Position numbers and translations under genes: made by a program. 64,000 nucleotides of DNA, taken from NCBI RefSeq assembly GCF_014333585.1, contig NZ_JACSCW010000010.1, positions 1 to 64,000 of the forward strand, read 5' to 3'. The DNA comes from Hymenobacter sp. BT188. GTDB taxonomy: Bacteria > Bacteroidota > Bacteroidia > Cytophagales > Hymenobacteraceae. Positions 34,815-43,320 of the stretch are shown one piece after another. The notes below the pieces were generated by a model, which saw only the letters and a program-made list of their open reading frames with translations, was not told the origin of the DNA and made no database searches. The stretch's first letter is position 1; each line of letters begins with the position of its first letter.

Positions 34815-35678
34815 ATGAGTTACATCACAGCCGGCAAAGATGCCAATGGCGAAGATATTAAGCTGCACTACACCGACCAGGGCAAAGGCGCCCCGGTAGT
34901 GCTCATCCACGGCTGGCCGCAGAGCCACGAGGCGTGGTCCTACCAGCTCGGCGAGCTGCCCAAGCACGGCATCCGCGCCATTGCCTACACCCGCCGCGGC
35001 TTCGGCAACTCGTCCAAGCCCTTCGAAGGCTACGACTACGACACGCTGGCCGACGACCTGAAAGCCGTGCTCGACACGCTCAACCTGCAGAACGTGACGC
35101 TGGTGGGCTTTTCCATGGGCGGCGGCGAAGTGGCCCGCTACATGAGCCGCCACGGCGGCGCCCGCGTGGCCAAAGTTGTATTTATTTCCTCGGTGACGCC
35201 CTACCTGCTCAAGACCGACGACAACCCCGACGGCGTCGATAAGTCTGTCTTCGACGACATCCAGGCGAACATCGCCAAAGACCGGTTCGGCTTCCTGCAA
35301 ACCTTTGGCAAGCAGTTCTACGGCGACGGCCCGCTGAGCAACCCCGTTAGTTCGGCCGTGCTCGACTGGTCGTTTGGGATGGCCGCGCTCGGTTCGCATC
35401 AGGCCACGGTGGCCTGCGGCAATTCTTTTGCCACCACCGATTTTCGGCCTGACCTGGCGGGCATTAAGGTGCCCGCCCTGGTGATTCACGGGGCCGATGA
35501 CAAGACGGTCCCCATCAAAAACAGCGGCGACCGGATGCCGCAGCACCTGCCCCACGCCACCTACATCACCTATGATGGCGCTCCGCACGGCCTGTTCATC
35601 ACCGAAAAGGACAAGCTCAATCGCGACTTGATTGACTTTATCACCGGCTCGGAAGTGCGCGCTGGCCAAACCAGCTAA
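34815..35678 (+). CDS. Alpha/beta hydrolase of the non-haem chloroperoxidase type (copy 2)
   Basis: 287 residues from ATG at 34815; the longer frame start at 34755 is not needed. Same motifs as copy 1: IHGWPQSHEAW, GFSMGGGE with Ser100, VIHGADDKTVP and GAPHGLF. It differs from copy 1 (11570-12433) at a modest number of scattered positions, mostly in the second half, so this is an older duplication rather than a recent repeat. Substrate unknown; family members are cofactor-free haloperoxidase/esterases. Followed by a perfect-palindrome terminator. Confidence 0.9.
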   Translation: MSYITAGKDANGEDIKLHYTDQGKGAPVVLIHGWPQSHEAWSYQLGELPKHGIRAIAYTRRGFGNSSKPFEGYDYDTLADDLKAVLDTLNLQNVTLVGFSMGGGEVARYMSRHGGARVAKVVFISSVTPYLLKTDDNPDGVDKSVFDDIQANIAKDRFGFLQTFGKQFYGDGPLSNPVSSAVLDWSFGMAALGSHQATVACGNSFATTDFRPDLAGIKVPALVIHGADDKTVPIKNSGDRMPQHLPHATYITYDGAPHGLFITEKDKLNRDLIDFITGSEVRAGQTS

Positions 35679-35688
35679 AAAGATGACG

Positions 35689-35734
35689 CTTAAAAAAAGG
35701 CTGGCCCTGCATGCAGGGCCAGCCTTTTTTTAAG
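35689..35734. terminator. Perfect 46-bp palindrome, terminator
   Basis: Two 23-bp arms meet at TGCATGCA without a loop; the outer parts are runs of A and T around GGCTGGCCCTGC. Placed 11 bp after the hydrolase stop, it should act as a rho-independent terminator on either strand. Confidence 0.9.
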
Positions 35735-35869
35735 TCCACATCAGGGGAGCTGTCGGCAATGGTGTTGGTTACTGGTTTGCGCTCGGCCCGTGGCACTTCG
35801 GTCCATCGAATTAGGCATGGACCGCCTCGGGGTGGCGTTAGATGAGCCAACTGAAGGGCAGCTTGCCGA

Positions 35870-35910
35870 TAGCAGCCCGCCGCACTAGAATAGCAGCCCG
35901 CCGCACTAGA
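35870..35910. repeat. Tandem duplication of a 21-bp unit
   Basis: TAGCAGCCCGCCGCACTAGA occurs at 35870-35889 and 35891-35910. It lies in the non-coding gap (35735-36036) between two terminators and has no evident function. Confidence 0.7.
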
Positions 35911-35967
35911 GCAGTAAGGCGGGCAGCAGCTGTTGCAGTAGGATGGGCGGATGGAGCAGTCAATCAA

Positions 35968-36007
35968 AAAAAGCCCCGGCCCGGAATGATTCCGGCCGGG
36001 GCTTTTT
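35968..36007. terminator. Terminator for the minus-strand hydrolase
   Basis: AAAAAGCCCCGGCC (35968-35981) pairs with GGCCGGGGCTTTTT (35994-36007). It lies 30 bp beyond the stop of the gene at 36037-36819. Confidence 0.88.
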
Positions 36008-36036
36008 AGTAAGCAGCGGGCGAGCTGCCGGGGGCC

Positions 36037-36819
36037 TTACTTTTTCGCGGCCGATTTTTTGGCGGCTTCGACGATGAAATTGGCCACCTCCGTGGGGTGC
36101 GAGAGCATGGGCACGTGGCTGGATTTCAGGGTGAGGGTGGTGGCCCCCAGCTGCTTGGCCAGCTGGCGCTGCAGCTCGGGGTTAATCATGCGGTCCTCGC
36201 TGGCCACCACGTAGAACGAGGGGCGCGTTTTCCAGGCGGCGGCGGTGGCCTTCTGGCCCAGGCCGCTGAGCGAAAGCGGGCCCTGGGTGACGTAGATGAG
36301 CTGGCGCTCGGCCGGCTTGAGGTCAGGGGCAAAGTCCTCGTCGATGCCCTTGCGGGTCATGCTCACGAAGCCGGCTGCATCGGGGCGGAACTCGGCGGCG
36401 CCGGGCGTGGGCGGCAGGCCCTTGCCGAGGTCGCCGGCGGCCTGGTTGGCGTCGAGGGCCCAGGCGGCCAGAAACACCAGGCCAGCTACTTTGGGGTCGT
36501 TGCCGGCTTCGGAGATGACGGCGCCGCCCCAGGAGTGGCCCACCAGCAAAGTGGGGCCGTCCTGCAGGGCCAGGGCGCGCTTGGTGGCGGCCACGTCGTC
36601 GGTGAGCGAGCTGAGCGGGTTCTGCACGGCCGTGACGTGGTAGCCTTTGGCTTCGAGCAGCGGAATGATTTTGTTGTAGCTGGCGCCGTCGGCGAAGGCC
36701 CCGTGCACCAGCACGATGTTTTTCACGCCTTGCGGGGCGGTTTGGGCGGTAGCGGCCTGGGGCTGGGCGAAGGTGGCCGCGGCCAGGGCGCTGAACAGAA
36801 AATACGTGGACTTGAACAT
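36037..36819 (-). CDS. Secreted alpha/beta hydrolase (esterase/EST-type)
   Basis: 260 residues. Signal peptide (FLFSALAAATFAQPQAATAQ). The mature part has the oxyanion strand NIVLVHGAFADGASYNKII, nucleophile motif VGHSWGGAVISEA, and a C-terminal His in SSHVPMLSHPTEVA. This is the pattern of the plant methylesterase/HNL-like subgroup ("alpha/beta hydrolase, EstC type") common in soil bacteria. Substrate unknown. It is divergent from the Crp/Fnr-type regulator gene at 37028, with 208 bp between, and that regulator could control it. Confidence 0.85.
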   Translation of the reverse strand: MFKSTYFLFSALAAATFAQPQAATAQTAPQGVKNIVLVHGAFADGASYNKIIPLLEAKGYHVTAVQNPLSSLTDDVAATKRALALQDGPTLLVGHSWGGAVISEAGNDPKVAGLVFLAAWALDANQAAGDLGKGLPPTPGAAEFRPDAAGFVSMTRKGIDEDFAPDLKPAERQLIYVTQGPLSLSGLGQKATAAAWKTRPSFYVVASEDRMINPELQRQLAKQLGATTLTLKSSHVPMLSHPTEVANFIVEAAKKSAAKK

Positions 36820-37027
36820 GTTGGGAACGGAGAAAGCTGCCCAAGCCGGCAGGCCGGGGGGGGCGGTGAAGTATGGCGCAAAGGTCCGGCTTTCGGAAGA
36901 GCCGGGTTTTCACCTAGGTTAAAAAATGCACGGAACGGCGCCATTTTGGCTGTCGCCCAACCCGTAGCCGTATGGTTCGGGGCGATGCGTTATGTTCCGC
37001 TGGGCTTTGCCCGTTTCTCCTCCCGCG

Positions 37028-37645
37028 ATGCTGCCACCTGTTCCTGCCCTTCCGACGGCCGACGCCGAATCCGTCCTGGCCCACCACCTGCAGGCGTTTG
37101 CCGGCCTCTCGCCGGCCGACCTGCGCCTGGCCGACGGGCTGTGGACCCGCCGCACGGTGGCCAGAAACGAATTTTTCAACTTCCGCAACGCCGTGTGCCG
37201 ACACGTCGGCTTTGTGCTGCGCGGCCTGTTCCGCGTGTACTACGTTGACCCGGTTTCCGCCCAGGAGCACAACCTGTTTTTTGTGGCCGAGAACACCTTC
37301 CTCACGTCGCTCAAAAGCCTGCTTACCCAGCAGGGCTGCCCGTACTTTATCGCGGCCGTCGAGGATTCCGAGCTCTGGGTTATCGGGGCCGAGCCGCTGC
37401 AGCAACTCTACGCCGCCTCGCACGGCTGGGAGCGGTTCGGGCGGCGGCTGGCCGAGCAATACCTCGTTCTACAGCAGGCCAAGGCCGAAAGCCTGCTGTT
37501 TCAGTCGGCCGAGGAGCGCTACCTGGGCTTGCTGGCCCAGCTGCCGGGCATCACCAACCGGGTGTCGCTGGGCCACATCGCCTCGTACCTGGGCATCCAG
37601 GGCCCGTCGCTGAGCCGCATCCGCGCTAATTTAGGCGGGAAGTAA
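37028..37645 (+). CDS. Crp/Fnr-family transcriptional regulator
   Basis: 205 residues from ATG at 37028. The N-terminal cyclic-nucleotide-binding-type barrel (FFNFRNAVCRHVGFVLRGLF, RVYYVDPVSAQEHNLFFVAE) lacks the full cAMP-binding arginine motif, as in most Bacteroidota members. The C-terminal winged helix is VSLGHIASYLGIQGPSLSRI. Such regulators often act next to a single redox or hydrolase gene. Here the secreted hydrolase gene is divergent. The signal sensed is unknown. Confidence 0.85.
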   Translation: MLPPVPALPTADAESVLAHHLQAFAGLSPADLRLADGLWTRRTVARNEFFNFRNAVCRHVGFVLRGLFRVYYVDPVSAQEHNLFFVAENTFLTSLKSLLTQQGCPYFIAAVEDSELWVIGAEPLQQLYAASHGWERFGRRLAEQYLVLQQAKAESLLFQSAEERYLGLLAQLPGITNRVSLGHIASYLGIQGPSLSRIRANLGGK

Positions 37646-37779
37646 CGGACTGCGCGATGGCCTTTGGCTAGTTGGTTGATTTCCTTATTTTCGCTGATTT
37701 ATGCCCGCTGCGCTTCCAGCAATTTGCTTTTAAATCGTTCGGGCAAGTCGAATTTCGCGCGGGGCTGGCCGAGCCAGCC

Positions 37780-38200
37780 AGCCAGCCAGCCGGAGACCGC
37801 CAGTTTTATCAAGATTCTGCTGGTCGAGGCCGGCGGGAACGTCGTGGTTGGTTTTCAGGAATACCACCTGACGCACCCCACCCTGTTCATTCTCAATGCC
37901 GGGCAATACCACCACTTGAACGAAGCCTGCGCGGGTACGGCCCTCTGCCGCAACCGGGATTTCTACTGCGTAAAGCATCACGACCGGGAAGTGGCCGGCA
38001 ACAGCGTGGGCGGCAACATGGCCACGGTGGTGGCCCTGATGGCCAAGGACTAGAAAGGCCCACCGCTGAGGCTGCATGTCCTGTTCTGGCCCGTGACGGA
38101 CGCCACCTTCGAAGCGCCTTCGTACAACCAGTTTGCCACGGGCCGCTTCCTGACCAAGAGCCTGATGCAGTGGTTACCAGTTTACCAGCATTTTGCGCAA
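37780..38200 (+). pseudogene. Chimeric remnant: AraC-type regulator N terminus joined to an alpha/beta hydrolase fragment
   Basis: In one frame, FIKILLVEAGGNVVVGFQEY and NAGQYHHLNEACAGTALC look like the N-terminal cupin region of an AraC-family regulator (about 37793-38000). It then jumps to SVGGNMATVVALMAKD, an acetyl-esterase-type nucleophile region (an SVGG elbow), with an in-frame TAG at 38051-38053; hydrolase sequence continues after it (LHVLFWPVTDATFEAPSYNQ, FLTKSLMQW) before degenerating. Both genes are incomplete, so this is a deletion junction plus a nonsense mutation. A CAGC-type microsatellite precedes it. Confidence 0.6.
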
Positions 38201-38380
38201 GGCCCGCGGCACTGTTGCGGGCCTTTCTGCTGCTTGGGAGCGCCTTTACCAGCAGGAAACAGCCGCGCGGCAACCCGACTGGTGCCCACCGGTTGTTTTT
38301 TTTAGCCAAAGCAGGCCGTTGCCCGTTTACAAGTAAAATATGCGGATTACCCTTCTTCAAATCAACTACACCTTACCACC

Positions 38381-39397
38381 ATGGCGGAAATAAAAGCACT
38401 GGCGGCCCGGCAAGCCCACGGCCTCCTCGAACCCTTCACCTACGACCCCGGCCCCCTCGGGGCCGAGCAAGTTGACATCGCCGTGGAGTATTGCGGCATC
38501 TGCCACTCCGACCTTTCAATGCTCGACAACGAGTGGGGCATCTCGGCTTATCCCTTCGTGCCCGGGCACGAGGCCATCGGCCGCGTCGTGGGCCTGGGCG
38601 AAGTCGCCCAGCAGAAAGGCCTGCAACTCGGCCAGCGCGTGGGCGTGGGCTGGAATTCCCACAGCTGCCTCCACTGCGAGCCCTGCCTGCAGGGCGACCA
38701 ACAAATGTGCACCAGCGGCCAGCCCACCATCATTGGGCGGCACGGGGCCTTCGCCGAGCAGGTGCGCGTGCACTGGCTGTGGGCCGTGCCCATTCCGGAG
38801 GGCGTGGACCCCGCCGAGGCTGGCCCGCTGCTGTGCGGCGGCGCGACGGTGTTCGCCCCTTTGCTCGATTACGTGCAGCCTACCGACCAGGTGGGCGTGC
38901 TCGGCATCGGCGGCCTGGGCCACCTGGCCGTGATGTTCCTCAATGCCTGGGGCTGCGACGTGACGGCGTTCACCTCCAGCCCGGCCAAGATGGCGGAGGC
39001 TCGCTCGCTCGGAGCCACCCGCGTCGCGTCGAGCACCGACGCCGCCGAGCTGAAGAAGCTGGCCCGCACCTTTGACTTTCTGCTCGTCACGGCCAACGTG
39101 TCGCTCGACTGGAACGACATCATCGCCATGCTCAAGCCCAACGGCAAGCTGCACATCGTCGGAGCCGTGCTCGAACCCATCCCGGTGGCGGTGTTTCCGC
39201 TGCTGCTCAGCAACCAGTCGGTCGGCGCCTCGCCCAACGGCAACCGGGCCCAGACCGATAAGATGCTGCGCTTTGCCGCCCAGCACGGCATCAAGCCCCT
39301 GACCGAGCACTTTCCCATGAGCGAGGCCAATGCCGCCCTGGACCACCTGCGCGCCGGCAAGGCGCACTACCGCATCGTGCTCGACATGAATCTGTAA
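38381..39397 (+). CDS. NAD(P)-dependent alcohol dehydrogenase, cinnamyl-alcohol type (YahK-like)
   Basis: 338 residues. Catalytic zinc ligands in YCGICHSDLSM and the PGHEAIGRV motif; structural zinc Cys in SCLHCEPCLQGDQQMC; nucleotide-binding GIGGLGHLAVMF with no acidic residue right after, which suggests NADPH. This is the CAD/YahK subgroup that reduces a wide range of aldehydes to alcohols. It is a single gene closed by a clear terminator. Together with the PaoABC and formaldehyde dehydrogenase genes it adds a third way to remove aldehydes. Confidence 0.92.
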   Translation: MAEIKALAARQAHGLLEPFTYDPGPLGAEQVDIAVEYCGICHSDLSMLDNEWGISAYPFVPGHEAIGRVVGLGEVAQQKGLQLGQRVGVGWNSHSCLHCEPCLQGDQQMCTSGQPTIIGRHGAFAEQVRVHWLWAVPIPEGVDPAEAGPLLCGGATVFAPLLDYVQPTDQVGVLGIGGLGHLAVMFLNAWGCDVTAFTSSPAKMAEARSLGATRVASSTDAAELKKLARTFDFLLVTANVSLDWNDIIAMLKPNGKLHIVGAVLEPIPVAVFPLLLSNQSVGASPNGNRAQTDKMLRFAAQHGIKPLTEHFPMSEANAALDHLRAGKAHYRIVLDMNL

Positions 39398-39419
39398 GAA
39401 ATGAATCGCGCGGGCGCGC

Positions 39420-39454
39420 AACGGCCCCACCGCTCGGCGGTGGGGCCGTTTTTT
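39420..39454. terminator. Rho-independent terminator after the alcohol dehydrogenase
   Basis: AACGGCCCCACCG pairs with CGGTGGGGCCGTT around CTCG, followed by a T run. It lies 23 bp after the stop codon. Confidence 0.93.
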
Positions 39455-39803
39455 GTGGTCTGGTCGTCCGCTTAACCTCCGCGCAGTGAGGCCTTTTCGT
39501 AGCAGCGGGGAAATCTCACGTGAGTTGGTCTAACTAAGCTGGACACCGTTAGGACGTGGTTTGAAGGTGGATTTCAACGTGGTTTGGCGACTGGTAGTGA
39601 AGGGCGTATTACCGTCGTTTAGCGTTGTTATAGGCGGCAGAGTGGCTGATTCATAAGCGCGCTTCGGCGAAGCCATAAAAGCTGCGGCCGTCGCGCAATT
39701 CAATTTTAATAGGGCTCCAAAATGATTCGGCGTGGGTCGTACCCAGCAAGGCATGGTCGTAGCCGTTGCCGCGCGGCTCTGGCTGGCCCCGTGGCGGGCC
39801 CGT
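39455..39803. other. Intergenic region, no gene assigned
   Basis: A 74-codon minus-strand frame (39530-39754) and shorter plus-strand frames are open, but none has recognisable features. Composition is lower in GC around 39550-39720. It may hold an old gene fragment. Confidence 0.3.
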
Positions 39804-40289
39804 TTAGCGGCCGGCGGCTTGCGGACCGCGCAAGGTCATGATGGTGCTGATGACCGTGGCGGCCACTTTGCCGTCGTCGCGCACAATGTCGCAGGTGTAG
39901 TGCGTGATGGTGCGCCCGTGCTGGATGGGTTGGGCCGTCGCGCGCAACGTGGATTTCCACACCGGGCGGAAAAAATTAATCTTCAAGTCGATGCTGGTGA
40001 ACGACTCCCCCTCGCCCACGAGCGTGGAGTGGGCCGTGCCAATGGCCGCGTCGGCCAGCTCGCAGAGCAGGCCGCCGTGCACGGTGCCTTGCTGGTTGCC
40101 GTGCAGCTCTGGGTCGGCATCGAGCTCCACGGTGGCGGTGCCCAGCCCGACGGCGACCAGTCGGAAACCCAGGGTTTGCGAGATGCGGGTCGGGTAGCGC
40201 ACGCTCGTCGTGTCGTCGGGGCCGAGGGTGTTGGCGAGCTGCCGCTGGAGGTATTCAAGCACCGGGAGCTGTTGGCCTTCTTGTTTCAT
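39804..40289 (-). CDS. PaaI-type hotdog thioesterase
   Basis: 161 residues. The hotdog signature GTVHGGLLCELADAAIGTAH (residues ~86-106) has the His/Gly and Asp of the PaaI/YbgC-like group, and the second half has the strand ITHYTCDIVRDDGKVAATVI. Such enzymes hydrolyse acyl-CoA thioesters. Substrate unknown. The gene is divergent from the alpha/beta hydrolase at 40530 with ~240 bp between. Confidence 0.88.
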   Translation of the reverse strand: MKQEGQQLPVLEYLQRQLANTLGPDDTTSVRYPTRISQTLGFRLVAVGLGTATVELDADPELHGNQQGTVHGGLLCELADAAIGTAHSTLVGEGESFTSIDLKINFFRPVWKSTLRATAQPIQHGRTITHYTCDIVRDDGKVAATVISTIMTLRGPQAAGR

Positions 40290-40529
40290 CGGTTTTTACT
40301 AAAAAATACGGGTTGGTAACGGCAGCGTACGGGGGAAGTTTGCGCGGGTGCGTCCCTGGACGGGACCTGGAACCAAGCGGGTTGCGGGCTGGCCACCTCC
40401 CGGCACTCCGCCAACCAATATTTTCCGCTCGCTCGACTTCCGTTTTTGGCTGCGCCACGTAAAGACACCTTTCCAACCCTGTTTGTGTACTTGGCCTTCT
40501 TGGCCTCCCTCAACTCATTCGCCTTCCTC

Positions 40530-41501
40530 ATGGACCTTCACTATATCCGTCGCGGCACCGGCCGTCCCCTGCTGCTCGTTCACGGCATCGGCGGCAGCTG
40601 GCGCTCGTGGAACACCATTATCGAAGCGCTGGCAGCCGAACGCGACGTAATAGCCGTGGATTTGCCCGGCCACGGCGAATCCCCTCAACTCCCGGGCCTC
40701 CAATCCATTGGGACCTTGGCCGATGCGCTCACGTCCTTTCTAACCCAGCACGACCTGCTCGGGATTGACGCCGTGGGCAGCTCGATGGGTGCCCGGCTGG
40801 TGCTGGAGCTGGCCCGGCGCGGGGGCGTGCTCGGCGCGGTGGTCTCGCTGGACCCCGGGGGATTCTGGCAGGGCTGGCAAATTCCGTTCTTCTACCACTC
40901 AGTGGCCGTGTCGGTAAAACTGGTGAAGGCCCTGCAGCCGGTGATGCCCGCCCTGGCGGGCTCGGCGGTGGGCCGCACCGTGCTGCTGCCCCAGTTTTCG
41001 GCCCGGCCCTGGGCCGTGGATTCGCAGCAGGCCATCGACGAGATGCACACCTTCGCCCACTCCCCCGCGTTCGACGAGTTGCTCGACCAGTTGGCCCACG
41101 GCGAAGTGCAGCCGCCGGCGCCCAAGGGCAGCATCACCGAGCCTTTAGTCATCGGCTGGGGCCGGCAGGACCGGGTGTGCCTGCCGAGCCAAGCCAAGCT
41201 GGCCCTGGAAAAATTCCCCGATGCCCGCCTCTACTGGTTCGAGCAGTGCGGCCACTTCCCGCAGTGGGACCAGCCCGCCGAAGCCACGCGCCTGATTCTG
41301 GCGGCCACCAGCCGCCAGGCCTTCACCGATGCTTCCATTGCCCAGGCGCGACCGACCAAGGCCAGTGCTTCGGCGGGGCCCAAGGCGGCGGCCGTGGGCG
41401 CGGCGCTGGCGCTGCTGGCGGGCGGCATCTGGCTGCTGTCGTCGCGGCAGAAACGGAGCCGCAACGGAGCCGCACACCCAACCGGACGCGCCAACAGGTA
41501 G
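40530..41501 (+). CDS. Alpha/beta hydrolase with C-terminal membrane anchor
   Basis: 323 residues from ATG at 40530 (the open frame begins at 40446 but those codons look untranslated). N-terminal oxyanion motif LLLVHGIGGSWRSWNTIIEA, DLPGHGESP, nucleophile VGSSMGARLVLELA, and C-terminal acid/base regions VIGWGRQDRVCLP and QCGHFPQWDQP. After the fold a linker leads to one hydrophobic helix (AAAVGAALALLAGGIWLLSS) with a basic end (RQKRSRNG), so the enzyme is probably tail-anchored in the inner membrane facing the cytoplasm. Substrate unknown. Followed by a long inverted-repeat terminator. Confidence 0.85.
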   Translation: MDLHYIRRGTGRPLLLVHGIGGSWRSWNTIIEALAAERDVIAVDLPGHGESPQLPGLQSIGTLADALTSFLTQHDLLGIDAVGSSMGARLVLELARRGGVLGAVVSLDPGGFWQGWQIPFFYHSVAVSVKLVKALQPVMPALAGSAVGRTVLLPQFSARPWAVDSQQAIDEMHTFAHSPAFDELLDQLAHGEVQPPAPKGSITEPLVIGWGRQDRVCLPSQAKLALEKFPDARLYWFEQCGHFPQWDQPAEATRLILAATSRQAFTDASIAQARPTKASASAGPKAAAVGAALALLAGGIWLLSSRQKRSRNGAAHPTGRANR

Positions 41502-41524
41502 TCACCCCATCCAGTTAGCCATTT

Positions 41525-41594
41525 GCACATTGCCCCACGAACAAGGGCCGGACGCTCTCGCGAGCATCCGGCCCTTGTTCGTGGGGCAATGTGC
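41525..41594. terminator. Long inverted-repeat terminator between convergent genes
   Basis: A 28-bp perfect stem (41525-41552 with 41567-41594) around a 14-base loop. It contains CCCCACGAACAAGGGCCGGA. It serves the hydrolase and the converging fdhA-like gene. Confidence 0.85.
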
Positions 41595-41605
41595 CAAACC
41601 AGCCG

Positions 41606-42799
41606 TTATGCCGGAATCAAGTGGTGCGGGTTAATCACAAACTTCTTGGCCACGCCGCTGTCGAACTCGGCATATCCCTTGGGGGCGTCGTCGAGACTGA
41701 TAATTTCCACATTCACCGCCTTCGCAATCTGCACTTTATCGTACAAAATGGCCTGCATGAGCTGGCGGTTGTAGCTCATCACGGGCGTTTGGCCGGTGTG
41801 AAAGGAATGGCTCTTGGCCCAGCCCAGGCCGAAGCGGATGGACAGGTTGCCGGTTTTGGCGGCCTTGTCCTCCGCGCCGGGGTCGGCGGTCACGTACAGG
41901 CCCGGAATGCCGATGGAACCGCCCGCGCGGGCAATTTCCATCAGGGAGTTGAGCACAGCGGCGGGCACTTCGGTTTTGGCCTGGGTGCCGTGGCCGCTGG
42001 CCTCAAAGCCCACGCAGTCGATGGCACAGTCCACCTCCGGCACGCCCAGAATCTGGGCAATCTGGTCGGCCAGGGTGGCGTCCTCGTTCAGGTCCACGGT
42101 CTCGCAGCCGAAGGAGCGGGCGTGCGCCAGGCGGGCCTTGTTCATGTCGCCCACTATCACCACGGCCGCGCCGAGTAGCTGCGCCGAAGCGGCCGCCGCC
42201 AGGCCCACCGGCCCCGCGCCTGCCACGTACACCGTGGTTCCCGGGCCCACACCGGCCTTCACGGCCCCGTGGAAGCCGGTCGGGAAAATATCGCTCAGCA
42301 TGGTCAGGTCGCGGATTTTCTCCATGGCCTGGTCCTTGTTGGGGAATTTGAGCAGGTTGAAATCGGCGTAGGGCACCATCACGTACTCGGCCTGGCCGCC
42401 CACCCAGCCGCCCATGTCCACGTAGCCATAGGCGCCGCCGGCGCGGCCCTCGTTCACGGTCAGGCAGATGCCGGTTTTCATTTCCTTGCAGGTGCGGCAG
42501 CGGCCACAAGCCACGTTAAACGGCACCGACACCAGGTCCCCCTTTTTCAGGAATTCCACGTCGTCGCCGGCCTCAATCACCTCGCCCGTGATTTCGTGGC
42601 CCAGCACCAAGCCGGCGGGGGCGGTGGTCCGGCCGCGCACCATGTGCTGGTCGGAGCCGCAGATGTTGGTGGAAACCACCTTTAGGATAACCCCGTGCGT
42701 GATTTTGCGCCCTTTGGGGTTTTTCAGCTCGGGAAAATCAATGCTTTGCACCTCGACCTTGCCGGGTCCGAGATACACGACGCCTCTGTTGCTGGCCAT
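41606..42799 (-). CDS. fdhA: Glutathione-independent formaldehyde dehydrogenase (FdhA type)
   Basis: 397 residues from ATG at 42799 (the frame stays open further upstream but those codons overlap the next gene). The sequence follows Pseudomonas putida FdhA closely: NRGVVYLGPGKVEVQSIDFP, STNICGSDQHMVRGRTTAPA, GHEITGEVIEAG, structural zinc cysteines in CGRCRTCKEMKTGIC, NAD-binding VYVAGAGPVGLAAAASA, and AKSHSFHTGQTPVMSYNR near the end. It oxidises formaldehyde (and can dismutate aldehydes) with bound NAD. It lies 82 bp downstream of the GlcG-like gene, in a leftward run with OsmC and PEBP genes. Confidence 0.93.
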   Translation of the reverse strand: MASNRGVVYLGPGKVEVQSIDFPELKNPKGRKITHGVILKVVSTNICGSDQHMVRGRTTAPAGLVLGHEITGEVIEAGDDVEFLKKGDLVSVPFNVACGRCRTCKEMKTGICLTVNEGRAGGAYGYVDMGGWVGGQAEYVMVPYADFNLLKFPNKDQAMEKIRDLTMLSDIFPTGFHGAVKAGVGPGTTVYVAGAGPVGLAAAASAQLLGAAVVIVGDMNKARLAHARSFGCETVDLNEDATLADQIAQILGVPEVDCAIDCVGFEASGHGTQAKTEVPAAVLNSLMEIARAGGSIGIPGLYVTADPGAEDKAAKTGNLSIRFGLGWAKSHSFHTGQTPVMSYNRQLMQAILYDKVQIAKAVNVEIISLDDAPKGYAEFDSGVAKKFVINPHHLIPA

Positions 42800-42881
42800 A
42801 CTACTGGGGGTTAAAAGGGTGGGAAAAAGAACGTCATGCGGCGCGATGCGCCGCATGACAAATGACGGCGGCAATGCGGAG

Positions 42882-43292
42882 TTAGCGGTGGCCTTCGAGG
42901 GCGTGCTGGCCGGCTTCGGCCACGGCGTGGTCGTTTTCGACCGAGCTGCCCGATACACCGATGGCGCCGATAACCTCGCCGGCCGCGTTCTTGAGCACCA
43001 CGCCGCCGGGGAAGGTGATGAGGCCGCCGTTGCTGTGCTCGATATTGAAGAGCGGGGCACCGGGCTGCACGGCATCCACCAGGTCGGCGGTGTTCATGGT
43101 GAACCAAGCGGCGGTTTTCGCTTTCTTAAAGGCGATGTCGATGGAGCCAATCCAGGCCCCGTCCATGCGGGCGAAGGCGACGACGTTGGCTCCCGCATCG
43201 ACGACGCAGATGTCCATTTTGGTGTTGATTTCGGCGGCTTTTACCTTGGCGGCGGCAATTGCGGCTTCGGCTTGCGTGAGGGTGATGTTCAT
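42882..43292 (-). CDS. GlcG/HbpS-family haem-binding-like protein
   Basis: 136 residues, standard size. It carries ALTQ-type helix start (LTQAEAAIAAAKVKAAEINT), ICVVDAGANVVAFARMDGAW, the PGAPLFNIEHSNGGLITFPG segment and the C-terminal GAIGVSGSSVENDHAVAEAG. This is the GlcG/HbpS family, whose members bind haem or small molecules and are often next to redox enzymes. It is probably in one unit with OsmC (28 bp upstream) and fdhA (82 bp downstream). Function in this setting is unknown. Confidence 0.88.
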   Translation of the reverse strand: MNITLTQAEAAIAAAKVKAAEINTKMDICVVDAGANVVAFARMDGAWIGSIDIAFKKAKTAAWFTMNTADLVDAVQPGAPLFNIEHSNGGLITFPGGVVLKNAAGEVIGAIGVSGSSVENDHAVAEAGQHALEGHR

Positions 43293-43320
43293 AAAGAGAA
43301 GGAAATGGGATGCGAAAGAA

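Noticed and set aside
37768..37795. CAGC-type tetranucleotide run as a phase-variation tract
   Set aside because: It lies upstream of a pseudogene, so length changes would have no clear effect.
39530..39754. 74-codon minus-strand ORF before the thioesterase
   Set aside because: Ser/Thr/Pro-rich with no conserved pattern; probably not coding.
42800..43075. In-frame upstream extension of fdhA
   Set aside because: It overlaps the glcG-like gene on the same strand; family alignment supports the ATG at 42799.
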